From the NCBI GenBank assembly GCA_013399305.1, contig VXAI01000013.1, positions 2,843,833 through 2,907,832 of the forward strand: 64,000 bases of DNA, given 5' to 3'. Made by a program: the position numbers and the translations under genes. This DNA is from Rostratula benghalensis (Eukaryota > Chordata > Aves > Charadriiformes > Rostratulidae). The notes beneath the pieces are model-generated. The model was not told the DNA's origin. It made no database searches and was given only the letters and a program-made list of their open reading frames with translations. This document shows positions 1-12,145 of the stretch, in pieces (positions within the stretch are counted from its first letter, which is position 1; each line of letters opens with the position of its first letter).

Positions 1-1679
1 AAAAGAAGAAACATATCTGTCAGTGATTTCTGTTCTGGTAGGGAGATGTTTTGTCATTCTTGGGCACTCGGTTTTGTTCTGGATGAGGACTTGTTGGGAA
101 GGTTTATATAAATAATCAAACATCTGCACAAACACTTGCCAGTTACAGCAAGCATTTGGTCACAGCTCAATTCCTTTTTGTAATAAGTGTTTCTTTTTAT
201 TGTACAATACCAAGGGGGGTGGGGGTGGTATTTTCTTTTATAATCATTTTGCAAAATAGTCAAAAAAGACCATTTGTCTCAAAGAAGAACTCAAATAAAT
301 TAACCAAGTTCCTCTCCCACTTTCTATATCTTTTGTTTTCAGGAATTTTCAGTGATGAATGCAATAGAAAAACATAACACAGTAAAACCAGAATGGAAAT
401 TTTCTTCCCCTTTCACAAATGCTGTGGGTGTCTTTTATGCAAAAATAAGATCCTGAACATGACAGTACATTTTACTCCGATACAGAGAGCATCTTTGATT
501 CATATCTGCTTTGGCGAAGAGCCTAAGCAAAATACACTTACACAATGCACAAACAGTTAGGGATTTTCCTATTTCTCTAGGGTTTTCCCCATTTGTGGTA
601 TTACTCAACTGTAGCTAGAGGTTATCTGAACAGACACTACTAATGTGCAGCATTCTGAATAGAAGGTGTGGTGCCAACTTTTTAGCTAGCACAGCAAATC
701 TTCTCAATCCAAGCCAACCGTAAGATCACACTGTTTCGTCTAAGACTGTAGGGAAGAAAGTAAGATCAGCAGAGGAAGGCTTAGACTGGGGGACACAGAG
801 AGCATTTTCATGAATTTAAATTCCCAAGGAAAAGAAACAAAGATTAGACCTGCTTCCCATTTCGTCTCATACCTTCAGGCACCGAAATAAATGTGGAAAT
901 TCTTCCCTGAATGTTCTGTCATGCAGGAAAGGGCTTGAGGCAAATTTGTTTCCATGGTCTACCTGTTAGCTCTGTCATATCTTGTTCATAGAAGAGTCAG
1001 TGGCAGCTCTTCCACAATTCCATAAGGGATAATAATATGCCTGAAAATGACTTAAACTGTACTCTTTAACTGGGAACAGGTAGTCAGACACTTAATATTC
1101 ATTCATTAAGGTGCCTAAATCAAATACAGTGGATGTGCAGTGAACAGTTTTTCCTTTTTTTGAAAGATCCTCAGTGGCAAAGTTATTACCTACATTGGTA
1201 CTTTAGGTTCAGTTGTCAGAAAGGGCAGAGAAAAAGGAACATGAACAACTTGTGACGTTTCCCTCTATTCCAGCAACTTCTGTTCTTTGACCACCATTAA
1301 AAGCAAGCATGGGTCTCTACACAGTCTTGCAACACAGGGAAAGTCTTGTCCTAGTGCGGTGTGGTCTTGCCATAACTGCTGTGCAAATTGCAGCCAAAAG
1401 GCTGAGAAACATGATGAACATAATCATGTTCTTTTTGATTTCCAGAGCGGGGATGTTCTGGAAAAATCCATCTTATTCTGCACTCAATTAGAAAGGATCT
1501 CCCAAATCACTGGTTCTAGTCCACAGATAATCACAGGTGCCACATAATGCCTTTCAAAAACTAGTGAAGCTGCTTTTTATAGTCAGGCTTTCATGTGCAC
1601 TGCTCCAATAGCCAAGACGATCCCAGAAACCCTGCACTCTGACAGCACCAAATCTTTTAATTTCTAATGTAAACACAAT
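1..1679. other. No gene seen; AT-rich intergenic DNA
   Basis: Short frames occur on both strands, but none has coherent splice sites or recognisable protein motifs. No repeat family was recognised before the CR1 end at about 1,680. Confidence 0.5.
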
Positions 1680-2370
1680 AATCATAGAATGGTTAGAGTT
1701 GGAAGGAACCTTAAATATCATCTAGGTCCAACCCCATTGTCACAGGCAGGGAAACCTCCCACTAGACCAGGTTGATCAAAGCCCCATCCATCCTGGCCTT
1801 GAGCACTTCCAGGGATGGGGCATCCATAGCTTCTCTGGCAAACCTGTTCCATGTCTCACCACCTTCACAGTAAAAAATTTCTTCCTGATGTCTAATCTAA
1901 ATCTCCGCTCTTCCAGTTTAAAGATATTACCCCTCATCCTATTACTACATGCCCTTGTAAAAAGTCCCTCTCCAGCTTTCCTGTAGGCCCTCTTTAGATA
2001 CTGAAAGGCCACAATAGGCCCCATGGGGCCTTCTTCAGGCTAAACAACCCCAACACTCTCAGCCTGTCCTCATAGCATAAGTGCTCAGGCCCTCTGATCA
2101 TTTTTGTGACCCTCTCCATATTCTGGACTCACTCCAACAGGTCCACATCCTTGTTGCAATGAAGACTCCAGAGCTGGACTCAGGAGTCCAGGTGGGGTCT
2201 CAAGAGGGCAGAGCAGAGGGGCAGGATCACCTCCCTTAACCTGCTCGCCACACTTCTTTAGATGCAGCCCAGGATACAGTTGGCTTTCTGGGCCACAAGT
2301 TTTTCCATCTGCTCAGCCCATTCATGGATGGAAGAGTCTACAGATGCTGGGCCACAAGTCCTAAATGATT
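1680..2370 (-). mobile_element. CR1 LINE fragment, 3' end (5'-truncated)
   Basis: Read on the minus strand the copy ends at about 1,680 with the CR1 terminal signature: the AGAATCAT octamer remnant followed by the conserved GTTGGAAGGAACCTT block. The region to about 2,025 translates to the C-terminal CR1 tract (RRFRLDIRKKFFTV-like), and 2,040-2,370 is the upstream part of ORF2. The frame is broken, so this is a dead 5'-truncated copy. Confidence 0.88.
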
Positions 2371-3929
2371 TCTGACAGCCTCTGGCGAAAAACCTGACAA
2401 TGCTAAAGTGATCTCAATCACACCTGTAAAAGAAAAGGGTCTTTAAACAGTGGACGGCCATACTCAAAGTGCTGTGGATCTGTACAATTTAGGAACTTTG
2501 GATGGTAGCAGAGAAGATTCGGAGCTGCATTACAATCTCCTCTGACTATCAACAAATGACAGCAATTTCTTTCATAGAAACATTCAGATCCAGAGAACAT
2601 GTAGGGAGAATGTCACAAACAGAAACAACTGAGTATGCATTAGCTTTTTCCAGAGCTATTTTCATAGGCAAGGGGGATACCGGCTTTGCACTTTATATGT
2701 CCTTGAGGCTGGTGGGGATTGGAACCTCACATGGCTTTTCTCATTCTGTTCTTACAAATGTCACATCTGTATTTATCTTACCAAATGTAAGAAAAGAGAA
2801 TTCTTTGCAGTAAGAGAAAGTGCAGAGATAATATAATTCCTGTCCCACTAAAAAAAAAAAAAGACTTAACTATATCAGGTTTAACTATTTATGCAACAAA
2901 TTAATTTACTGAGAACCAGAGGAAATATTATCAGTAATACACGTAATACAAAAATTTATAACCTTTAAAAATTTATAGTTAGTACTTCTGATACAGCATC
3001 CCCAAAAGACCTTTTCTCAAAATGAGCATCTGTATTTGTTTTGACGTCACGTGTAATTACTTTCATTGCCAAGGTGAAACTATCTTACTGATGATCCTTT
3101 TTAATTTTTGGCAAACCACAAGGTTGCTCTACAGCTTTTACTGACAATGTGGTAATCAGATACATGTGAACAGTGTGCAATGGGATCAGCTAGGCAATTG
3201 TAGAAGGAAACATGTAGACTGTAATCCGTGAAGAAAAGAAATAGGCAACTGAACTTATAGCAAAGCATTATTTTGGACTACTTTGAACTATTGCTTCTAC
3301 AAGACCAGCTGGATGTTGCTGGATGGTTTTTACACAATGCTAAAACCAAAACATCTGAGACATGCCTAGACATTACCCAGCTCCAAGCTTCTCTGTGCGC
3401 TCAACAAACAAACCCATCACCATCAGTGCAGTGCTGAACCTGTAAGTACTACTGAGATGAGGAATATTAAGGTCAGGCTCAGTACAGTGCAAACAGGGTC
3501 ACACACTTTTTGGATGAGAGCTGGCCTGTGTCCAACAGAGCAAGGTAAGGTCTGCCTGCGATAACACTATGTGGATGTGCTCTCAACTAAGCAGTGAATT
3601 GACAGTGAACATCAGGGAATAGATTTTTTTGGTTTATTGAAGATCACTGCACAATCTTCAGTAAGGCTTTGCAGTGGTGTAAAGCATTTTTGTTTCCCGT
3701 AACATTTGCCATTTCACATGTATGTGTAAATGTATGGACCCTGTCCTCCACAACTTGCTGTTTGCTGCAAGGCCAAGACTCCCAGTAGAGTCGAGTAATA
3801 ACTTCAGTAATGCAGGAACACGACTAACACAAGACCCTCAAGCCGCTTAGATTTTTGTCCTTTTTTACCTGCTACTGTTCAGGTAAAAGACACTTCTGTC
3901 TTCAAGTCAGAACATACTTCCTCCTGCAC
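2371..3929. other. No gene seen between CR1 copies
   Basis: Unique-looking AT-rich DNA. Open frames of up to about 100 codons (for example 2,502-2,813 on the plus strand) lack flanking splice signals and do not resemble any family I know. Confidence 0.45.
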
Positions 3930-5990
3930 TGTATTCAATCACAGAATACCAGGCTGGAAGGGACCTCAAGGATCGTCTAGTCCAAAAGCCTAGAAGGCCC
4001 AGCATCCTGTCCAGCTGAATCTTAAAACTGTGCAGTGATGGGGAATCCACCACTTCCCTGGGGAGATTATTCCAGTGGCTGATTGTGAAAAATTTTCCTT
4101 GTGTCCCATCAGAATCTCCCCAGGAGTAACTTGTATCCATTGCCCCTCATCTTTTCCATGTGACTCCTTGTAAATAGGGAGCCTCTGTTTTCTTTGTAGC
4201 CACCCTTTAAATACTGGAACGTGGTAATAAAGTCTCCCCTAAACCTTCTTTCTCAAAGCTGAACAAACCCAGTTCTCTCAGCCTTTCCTTGTATGGGAGG
4301 CTCCCCGGTCCTTTATTCATATTGATGGCCCTTCCCTGGACCCTCTCCTGCCTGTCCACATCTTTTTTGCATAGCAGGGACCAAAACTGAACACAGTGTT
4401 CCAGGTGTGGCCTGACAAGTGCTGAGGAGAGTGGGATAATTGACTATCTCTGCTGGTGATGTCCTTATTGATGCAGCCCAGCATCCTGTTGGGTTGCTTT
4501 GTCACAGCAGTACACTCTTCACTCATATTGAGTTTGCTGTCCACCAAGACACCCAGGTCCTTTTTCACAGAGCTTCTCCCCAGCCAGGTAGATCCCAGCC
4601 TCTGCTGCACTCCTGGGTTATGTTTTCCCCAGGTACAAGATTCCAGCCTATCCAGGTCTTCCTGCAGGGTGGCTCTCCCTTCTGAAGTACCCGCTTCCCC
4701 ACTCAGTTTGGTGCCATCAGCAAAATTCATCAGGGTACACTTGATCCTATCATCCAGATCACTTATGAAGATAATTAACAGTATTGGGTCCAATCCCTGG
4801 GGGACCCCACTTGTTGCCAGTTTGAAAAGGAGCTGTTTACCACCACCCTCTGGGTAGGGCCTGTCAGCCAGTTCCCACCCACTGCACAGACCACTTGTCT
4901 AGACCATAACATATCAGTTTCTCTAGGAGGAGGCTGTGGGAACCATGTCAAAAGCCTTGGATAAACCAAGTAGGCAATGTCCACTGCTCACCCCACATCA
5001 ACCAAACAGGTTACTTTATCATAGAAGGTGATCAGGTTTGTCAAGCATGACTTGCTCTTGATGAATCCATGCTGGCCTTTTCCCAACCACTTGCTTCATT
5101 TGACTTGGGATAACCCCCCAGGAAAATTTGTTCCATAACTTTCCCAGCAATTGAAGCAAGACTGATGTGTCTAAAATCTCCTGGATCCTCCTTCTTGCAG
5201 ATGGGTGTGACATTAGCCTTCTTCCAGTCTTCCAGGATGTCCCCCAATTCCCAAGACTTCTCAAAAATTATGCAGAGTGGCCTCACAACAATGTCAGCCA
5301 CCTCTCTGAACACCCTCAGGTGGACAATGTCAGGGCCTATCAGTTTGTAGGGGTCAAGCTCCTCCAACCATTCACATCATCTCTGCCTTCCCTGGCAGTG
5401 AGTCTGTGTTTGCAGTAACCTGGATCCTTGTATCCCAAGACCTGGAGTCCAACAAATCTGGTAAGAACAGAGGTGAAGAAAGTGTTGAGAACCTCTGCCT
5501 TTTCAGCATTGTTGGTGACTAATTCACCTCTCCTGTTTAAGAGTGGGCCAGTATTTTCCTTGGAGTTCTGCTTGCCGTTGATTGCCTATCAGAAGAACCC
5601 TTTCTTGTAGTCTTTGATATCTCTGGCCAGTTTCAATTCAAACTGAGCTTTTGCTTTTCTAACTGCATCTCTGCGTGCCATGGCAACACCCTTGTAGTTC
5701 TCAATGGGTATTCTTGCACTTTCCCATCTCTGGTACACTTCTCTTTTGGTTTTGAGCAGACTCAGAAGCTTGCAGTTAAGCCAAGAGGGTCTCGTGCTCC
5801 ACCTACTTCCCTTACCTTCTAAGGGAATGAACTGGGTTTGTGCTTCCAGAAGAGCAATCTTGAAAAACTCCCAGCACTCAGTAGCTCCTTCATCCTCCGC
5901 AGAAACTTCTCACTAAACCCCTCCCAGGTGAGCTCTGAGCAAGCTCAAGTTTGCTCTTCTAAGAGCAGATACAGAGGAATCCTGTTCCTG
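3930..5990 (-). mobile_element. Long CR1 LINE copy with decayed reverse transcriptase
   Basis: On the minus strand this copy covers about 2 kb of CR1 ORF2. From 5' to 3': the endonuclease/RT linker at about 5,750-5,600 (KTKREVYQRW, then FELKLARDIKDYKKGFF), the RT N-terminal block at 5,367-5,165 (GPDIVHLRVFREVAD, then EDWKKANVTPI), the RT catalytic region degraded at 4,793-4,700 (DPILLIIFISDLDD, then FADGTKLSG, where the usual YADDT is FADGT), and the 3' region ending at about 3,930 in CAGAATACCAGGCTGGAAGG. Several stops and frameshifts make it inactive. It belongs to an older or different subfamily from the 1,680 copy because the 3' tip differs. Confidence 0.9.
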
Positions 5991-6775
5991 CATTTTAACT
6001 GGATTGTGCCACATTTCAGCTGGGCTGCAGATGGCATATAACATCTTCTGACCATTACTGTGGCTGCATGGCTGTACCCTTTTTACAGAGCAGAACAAGT
6101 GAAAGAGTTGGCAGCAGAGTAGTTATATTTCTGGGAACTCTTTGCAGTGACATGCAGTTATCCTATAAGTGAATGTCCAGTCAAAACAATATCACTTTGA
6201 GGTCTCAAAACTGAGAAGAATATTTCCCCTCTTGTATTTTTTTTTTTTAAGTTATTTGTATGTAAAAACAATGCTGTGATACAAAAAGGGCCTACATAAA
6301 AACCACGTGCTTTTAAATTTATTGGACCAGAGGGAGCTATGACAGTCTGAAATTAAAGCTGCCTATTCTATTGTATGCTTCAACTCCAGGACTAGAAGCA
6401 GAATTTGCTCGAAGCAACAGTATGCTCTAGCTTCTTTTTTTTTTTAGAAATTAAAACCAAAAAATGAAATAAGACAGAAAAAATTGTCAATCATTTTGAT
6501 GCCGTGTTTCCTAAAATATTAATACAAGTTGTTAACAAAACAGAACTGCATACAATAGACAAAGTAAAATTAAAAGGCACTTTGAATGCCATACCCTCAG
6601 CTGGTATAAATCAGCACTATCCCATACACAGGGTGTCAAAAATTTCAGACCACTCAGCTACTTGAAAGGACAACTAATCTACCAAATCAGCACTTCTAGC
6701 CTAACAATGAGCCAGGGACATTCTAATGCAGCATTAACAGTTATTTAAATGAATGACTGGAGATCTCACACACAG
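5991..6775. other. No gene seen
   Basis: AT-rich DNA with T- and A-runs (about 6,239 and 6,436). Nothing supportable. Confidence 0.45.
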
Positions 6776-7750
6776 GATGATAAGATGGAATCAAAGACAT
6801 TTAAGGTGGAAGGGATCCCTGGAGGTCGCCAAGTCCAGCCTCCTGCTAGAAGCAGTACAGACATCACCATCACTTCCAGTCAGCCATTACTTTGACCATT
6901 TATTGATAAACTGGAGGACAGATTCCAGAAGCTCTCCAGACAACCATGGATATCCCCTGCTTTGAGGTTAGTGTAGTATAATGATCTCAGCAGCACAGAA
7001 GAGACTACAAGAAAAACTTTGTAAAGATCCCTCAGCAGCACTGACAGTACTGAACATTGCAGCCTCAGAGGTGACTGAAACCAGTGAGCACTGCCAAGTC
7101 CACCACTAAACCATGTCCCTCAGCACCACATCTACCCATTTTTTAAATACCCCCAGGAATGATGACTCAACCACTTCCCTGGGCATCCTGTTTCAATGTT
7201 TGATAACACTTTGGCGAACAAATTTTCCTAATATCCATTCTAAACCTTCCCTGGCACAACTTGAGGCCATTTCCTCTCATCACTTGCTACTTAGGACAAT
7301 TTATCCTAAGTACCAGACAAAGTCCCATCTCACCACAACCTCCTTTCAGGTAGTTGTGGAGAGCAATAAGATGTCCCCCTCAGCTTCCTCTTCTCCAGGC
7401 TGAACAGCCCCATTTCCCACCGCTACTCCTCATAACACTTGTGCTCTAGACCCTTCAAAAGCTTCATTGCCCTTCTCTGGACACGGTCCAGCACCTCAAT
7501 GTCTTCTTTGTAATAAAGGGTCTAAAACTGAACACAATACTCAAGGTGGGGCCTCACCAGTGCTGAGTACAGGGGAATGACCACTTCCCTAGTTCTGCTG
7601 GAAACATTCTGATACGAGCCAGGATGCTGTTGGCCTTCTTGGCCACCTGGGAACACTGCTGGCTCAAATTCAATTGGCTGTTGATGAACGCCTCCAGGTC
7701 CTTTTCTGACAGGAAGCTTTACAGCCACTCTTCCCCAAGCCTGTAGCACT
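6776..7750 (-). mobile_element. Diverged CR1 copy (minus strand), probably two pieces
   Basis: A short CR1 3'-end block (GGTGGAAGGGATCCCTGGAGG, then AGTCCAGCCTCCTGCT) sits at 6,776-6,870. A larger piece at about 7,100-7,750 carries the CR1 3' noncoding and C-terminal region in reverse (the LEYCVQF motif at the 7,522 end, and the [11 protein letters not shown] region near 7,740). The stretch between them, about 6,870-7,090, is only weakly CR1-like. More diverged than the neighbouring copies. Confidence 0.7.
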
Positions 7751-7794
7751 GCATGGGGCTGTTGTGCCCTGAGTGTGAGGGACGCTGTGTTCTG

Positions 7795-8085
7795 GCTGGG
7801 CCCAAAGAGTGATTGGGAATGGAGTTAAATCCAGTTAGGGGCTGGTCATAAGTGGTGTTCCCCAGGGCTCAGTCTTGGGTCTGGTTGTGTTTAATGTTTT
7901 TATCAATGATCTGGACAAGGGGATTGAGTGCATCCTCCCTTAGTAAGTTTGCAGACACCAAGTTGGGTGGGAGTGTTGATCTGCTTGAGGGTAGCAAGGC
8001 TCTGCAGAGGGACAGGCTGGATTGATGGGCCAAGGCCAATTGTATGAGGTTCAGCAAGGCCAAGTGCCAGGTTCTGCACCATCAT
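7795..8085 (+). mobile_element. CR1 RT fragment (plus strand)
   Basis: This plus-strand piece carries the RT core spelled GTGGTGTTCCCCAGGGCTCA (the V-P-Q-G block) followed by the INDLDKG region. It runs from about 7,795 to the point at about 8,085 where sequence of opposite orientation begins. No 3' tail follows, so it is an internal fragment. Confidence 0.8.
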
Positions 8086-8340
8086 TAACGTCTAGACAAC
8101 CAAATCACTCCCTAACATACAAGGCTACCCCAGCCACCTCTCCTTCCCGGCCTATCCCTTCTGAAGAGTTTATAGCCATTCATTGCAGCACTCCAGTTGT
8201 GCAAGTCATCCCACCATGTTTCAGTGATTGCAACTATGTCATATTTTTTCCTACTGCACAATGGCTTCCAGCTCCTCCTCTCTGTTGCCCATGCTGCGTG
8301 CGTTGGTGTAGATGCACTTCAACTGGGGTAGTGATCCCAC
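8086..8340 (-). mobile_element. CR1 endonuclease fragment (minus strand)
   Basis: Read in reverse it translates to the CR1 apurinic endonuclease N-terminus: LKCIYTNARSMGN, then YDIVAITETWWDD, then NGYKLFRRDRPGRRGG. There is one frame break before ALYV. It abuts a plus-strand RT fragment tail to head, which is not the order in an intact element. Confidence 0.85.
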
Positions 8341-8660
8341 CACCATTTTACAGGAATCACAGACTATCAGGGACTGGAAGGGACCTTGAAAGATCATCTA
8401 GTCCAATCCCCCTGCTAGAGCAGGAACACCTAGATCAGGAAGAAGCCCCAATTCCTATGTGAGGTACTTCCATGGTTTCTAACACATTGGTAACACTTGC
8501 ATCTTTGCTGCTGTATGGATCTCTACCTCCACTGAGATGGCAGTCCCAAGGACCTTGTTAATACATTATCCCTCAAACACTGGTGTGCTGCCATCAGGCT
8601 TCTCTCTAGTGAGCTGGGTTTTATCCATTTCCCACTCCAAACCTATTTTAAAGCTCCTCC
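8341..8660 (-). mobile_element. CR1 3' tip plus uncertain CR1-like 5' sequence
   Basis: At 8,350-8,450 there is a clear minus-strand CR1 3' terminus (AATCACAGACTATCAGGGAC, then GGAAGGGACCTTGAAAGATC). The following 8,451-8,660 has the look of CR1 5' leader or ORF1 sequence in reverse, but this part is tentative. Confidence 0.6.
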
Positions 8661-8814
8661 ACATGCCATCCTGCTCATATGTCAGGTCTTGAAGGACAGT
8701 GGACTAGTGAGGACTTTTGCTCTGCCATTTCATCTGAGAGAAGAGATAGGTGTTTTGAAATCACAGAAGCACCTGTGAAGGGTCTGGTAGGAAATGGGGG
8801 CCACACTCACAAAA

Positions 8815-10878
8815 AGGTGTTAGAATCATTAAACAATCTGAAGTGCATCAACACACACAATGTGAGAACACACAGGGGGAGCTTGAAGCCATGATGCACC
8901 AGGAAAACTAGGACATAGTGGCTATCACAGAAATGGGGTGGGATGCCTCACATGACTGGAGTGTCACAATCGATGGCTACAAGCTTTTCAGAAGGGATAG
9001 GCAGGAAAGGAGAGGTGGTGGAGTGGCCCTCTATGCTAGAGAATGCTATAAGAGTTCAGAAATAAAGTATAGTGATGGGGTTAAGAGTGTCTGGATTAGG
9101 GTAAGGCCCATTAAAGTTGATATCACTGTAGGACTCTGCTATAGGCCTCCCAACTATAGCAGTGGTGGATGAAGCTTTCTATAAGCAGCTGGGAGAAAAC
9201 TCACAGTCACTTGCTGTCGTTCTTGTGGGGGACTTTAACCTCCCAGACATCTGCTGGGAATACAACACAGCAGAGAGGGAACAATCCAGGAGGTTCCTGG
9301 AATGTGTGGAGGATAACTTCCTCACGCAGCTGGTAAGTGAGCCAACCAGGAAGGTGCCCTCCTGGACCTGCTCCTTGTGAAAAGGAAAGAACTTGTGGCA
9401 GAAGTGAAGGTTGGAGGCCACCTGGGACAGAGTGATCATGAGATGACCGAGTTCTCAATCCTTCGAGAAACAAGGAGAGAGGTTAGTAAAACTGCCACCT
9501 TAGACTTCTGCAGAGCAAACTTTGACCTGTTCAGAAGACTGTTTAACAATATCCCTTGGGAGGCTGGGATATGAGAGTCGAGAAAAGCTGGACATACTTC
9601 AGAAAAGGAGTCTTAAAGGCACAGGAGCAGGCTGGTCCCGTGTGCTGAAAAACTAGTAGGCAGGGAAGGAAACCAGCCTGGCTAAACAGGGACCTTTGGC
9701 TGGATCTCAAAAACAAAAGGAGAGTCTACGACCCTTGGAAGAGGGGCAGGTCTCTCATGAAGACTATAAAGATAGAGTGAAGCCATGCAGAGAGAAAATT
9801 AGAAGAGCCAAAGTGCAGCTAGAGCTCAACCTTGCTACAACTGTTAAGGATAATAAAAACTGTTTCTATAAATTCATTAACAACAAAAGGAGGATTAGGG
9901 AAAACCTCCCTCTGTTGGATTCAGGGGGAAACAGAGTCACAAAGGATGAGGAAAAGGCTGAGGTGCTCAACACCTACTTTGCCTCAGTGTTTAGCAGTGG
10001 AACTAGCTGTTCCCAGACTCATGAGCTAGGAGACAGGGAGAGGAAGCAGAATGAGGGCATTGCAATTAGACAGGAAGTGATCAGTGACCTGCACCACCTG
10101 GATGAACACAAGTTTATGGGGCTGGATGGGTTACACCCAAGAGTGCTTAAAGAGTTGGCAAATGTGCTTGCCAAGCCACTTTCCATTATTTTCCTGAAGT
10201 TCTAACTGAAGTTAGGTTTCCTGAAGTTTCCTCCTAACTGGGGAGGTCCCAATGGACTGGAGGGTAGCAAATCTAACACCCATCTACAAGAAAGGCAAAA
10301 AGGAGGACTTGTAATACTATAGACCTTTCAGTCTGACCTCGATACCAGGGAAGGTCATGGAGCAGATCACCTTGAGTACCATCACAAGCCATATAATGGA
10401 CAACCAGGGGATCAGGCCTAATCAGCATGGGTTTATGAAAGGCAGGTCCTGCCTAATGAATCTTATCTCCTTCTATGACAAGAAAACCTGATTACTGGAT
10501 GAGGGGAAGGCTGTGGATATTGTATACCTGGACTTCTGAAAAGCATTTGACAACTTCCCACAGCATTCTCATGGAAAAACTGGCTGCTCATGGTCTGGAT
10601 GAGCGTACGATCTCCTGGATCAAGCACTGGCTGGGTGGATGGTCCCATAGAGTGGCGCTCAATGGAGTTAAATCCAGCTGGCAGCTGGTCACAAAGGTTC
10701 AGGGCTCAGTGTTGGGACCACTTTTGCTTATCATTTTTATTAATGAGAGTCATCAGCTCTATAGGAGTCGTTTATATGTGGTGTTGGGAGATTTGGTGTA
10801 GGGGAGGACTTTGTAGAGTAGGGCTGATGGTTGGACTCGATGATCCCAAGGGTCTCTTCCAACCTGAATGATTCTATG
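8815..10878 (+). mobile_element. Long CR1 LINE copy, internally deleted
   Basis: On the plus strand the endonuclease domain starts at about 8,870 (DIVAITEMGWDASHDWSV, then YKLFRRDRQERRGGGVALYA), continues through the second EN half at 9,162-9,370 (VVLVGDFNLPDICWEYNTAE), the linker at 9,700-9,900 and the RT fingers at 10,060-10,200 (FMGLDGLHPRVLKELA). It then has GSVLGPLLLIIFINE at about 10,700. At about 10,748 the RT coding sequence stops abruptly and continues with the 3' untranslated end, which terminates in GAATGATTCTATG at 10,878. The YADDT motif and RT thumb are therefore deleted, and several stops interrupt ORF2. Confidence 0.93.
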
Positions 10879-11329
10879 CACAAATTGTGGGGGACTATGC
10901 TTGAGTGAAACTCCTTCAGCTGATTTGAATGAACTTTGAGTTGGATTCAAGTGGGGAAAAACTTTTTGTCTACACAAATTTTAGTTTTGCCCATGACAAA
11001 AGCATCACATCATTTCCAATTAAGACAATTTCTCTGTGCAGATTTTGCGTTACTGCTGGTAGGGAAACGAAGCCAAAGTTTGTAGGCATTTGCAAAATAA
11101 GATTTAAGTCAGTCACATCTAAAAGAGGATTTAGGTACCTAGAACATGATTTAAGCACACTGTAGTAATCTCAGCTGAACGTCATGATCCATAATACCAT
11201 ATTAATTGCCAACATTAGAGGCACCTAAGCTTAGTAGGCACCTGCCTTTCTAATCTGAAAGCTCCCTGGATGTATGTACTTTGGTGTCTAATTCATGACC
11301 TGAACAAAGTTCTTGGGACAGCATACACC
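10879..11329. other. No gene seen between CR1 copies
   Basis: AT-rich spacer without splice-supported frames. Confidence 0.4.
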
Positions 11330-12145
11330 CACTTGTGAGACACCCACCTCCCCCAGCATAGCAGGTAGCACCTGGGAAATGGCAATCCCAAGCACAAATA
11401 CAGGCTGGGCAGAAAATGGCTGGAAAGCAACCTGAAGGAGAATGACTTGAGAGTGTTGGTGGATGAAAGTGAAAAGCTCAACATGAGCCAGCAGCGTGCA
11501 CTGGGAGCCCAGAAAGCCAACTGCATCCCGGGCTGCATCAAAAGAAGCCTGGCCAACAGGTTGTGGGAGGTGATCCTACTTCTGTACTCTGCACTTGTGA
11601 GACCCCCATCTGGAGTACTGTATCCAGCTTTGGAGTCCTCAACACAGAAAAGACACAGACCTGTTGGAACAGGTCAAGAGGAGGGCCACGAAGATGATCA
11701 GAGGGATGGAGCACCTCTCCTATGAAGACAGGCTGAGAGAGCTGGGCTTGCTCAGCCTGGAGAACAGAAGGCTCCAGGGAGACCTTATAGCAGCCTTCCA
11801 ATAGCTGAAGGGCGCCTACAGGAGAGCTGGAGAGGGACTCTTTGTCAGGGAGTGTACTGACAGGACAAGGGGTAATGGCTTTAAATTGGAAGAGGGGAGT
11901 TTTAGATTAGATACCAGAAAGAAATTCTTTACTCTGAGGGTGGTGAGGCACTGGAACAGGTTGCCCAGGGAAGCTGTGGATGCCCCTTCCCTGGAAGTGT
12001 TCAAGGCCAGGATGGATGGGACTTTGAGCAACCTGGCCTAGTGGGAGGTGGCCCTGCCCATGGCAGGGGGGTTGGAACTAGATGATCTTTAAGATCTCTT
12101 TAAATCCCTTCCAACTCTAACCATTCTATGATTCTGTGATTCTCA
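11330..12145 (+). mobile_element. CR1 LINE 3' half (plus strand)
   Basis: Covers the C-terminal region of CR1 ORF2 (NDLRVLVDE-like at 11,430, CIPGCIKRSLANR at 11,520, [13 protein letters not shown] at 11,590, GRRLQGDL-like at 11,760). The 3' untranslated region follows and ends at about 12,145 with CCATTCTATGATTCTGTGAT, the classic avian CR1 terminal octamers. 5'-truncated with multiple frame breaks. Confidence 0.92.

Noticed and set aside
8679..10205. Several plus-strand open frames that could be called separate genes
   Set aside because: All are pieces of one broken CR1 ORF2 (endonuclease, linker and RT).
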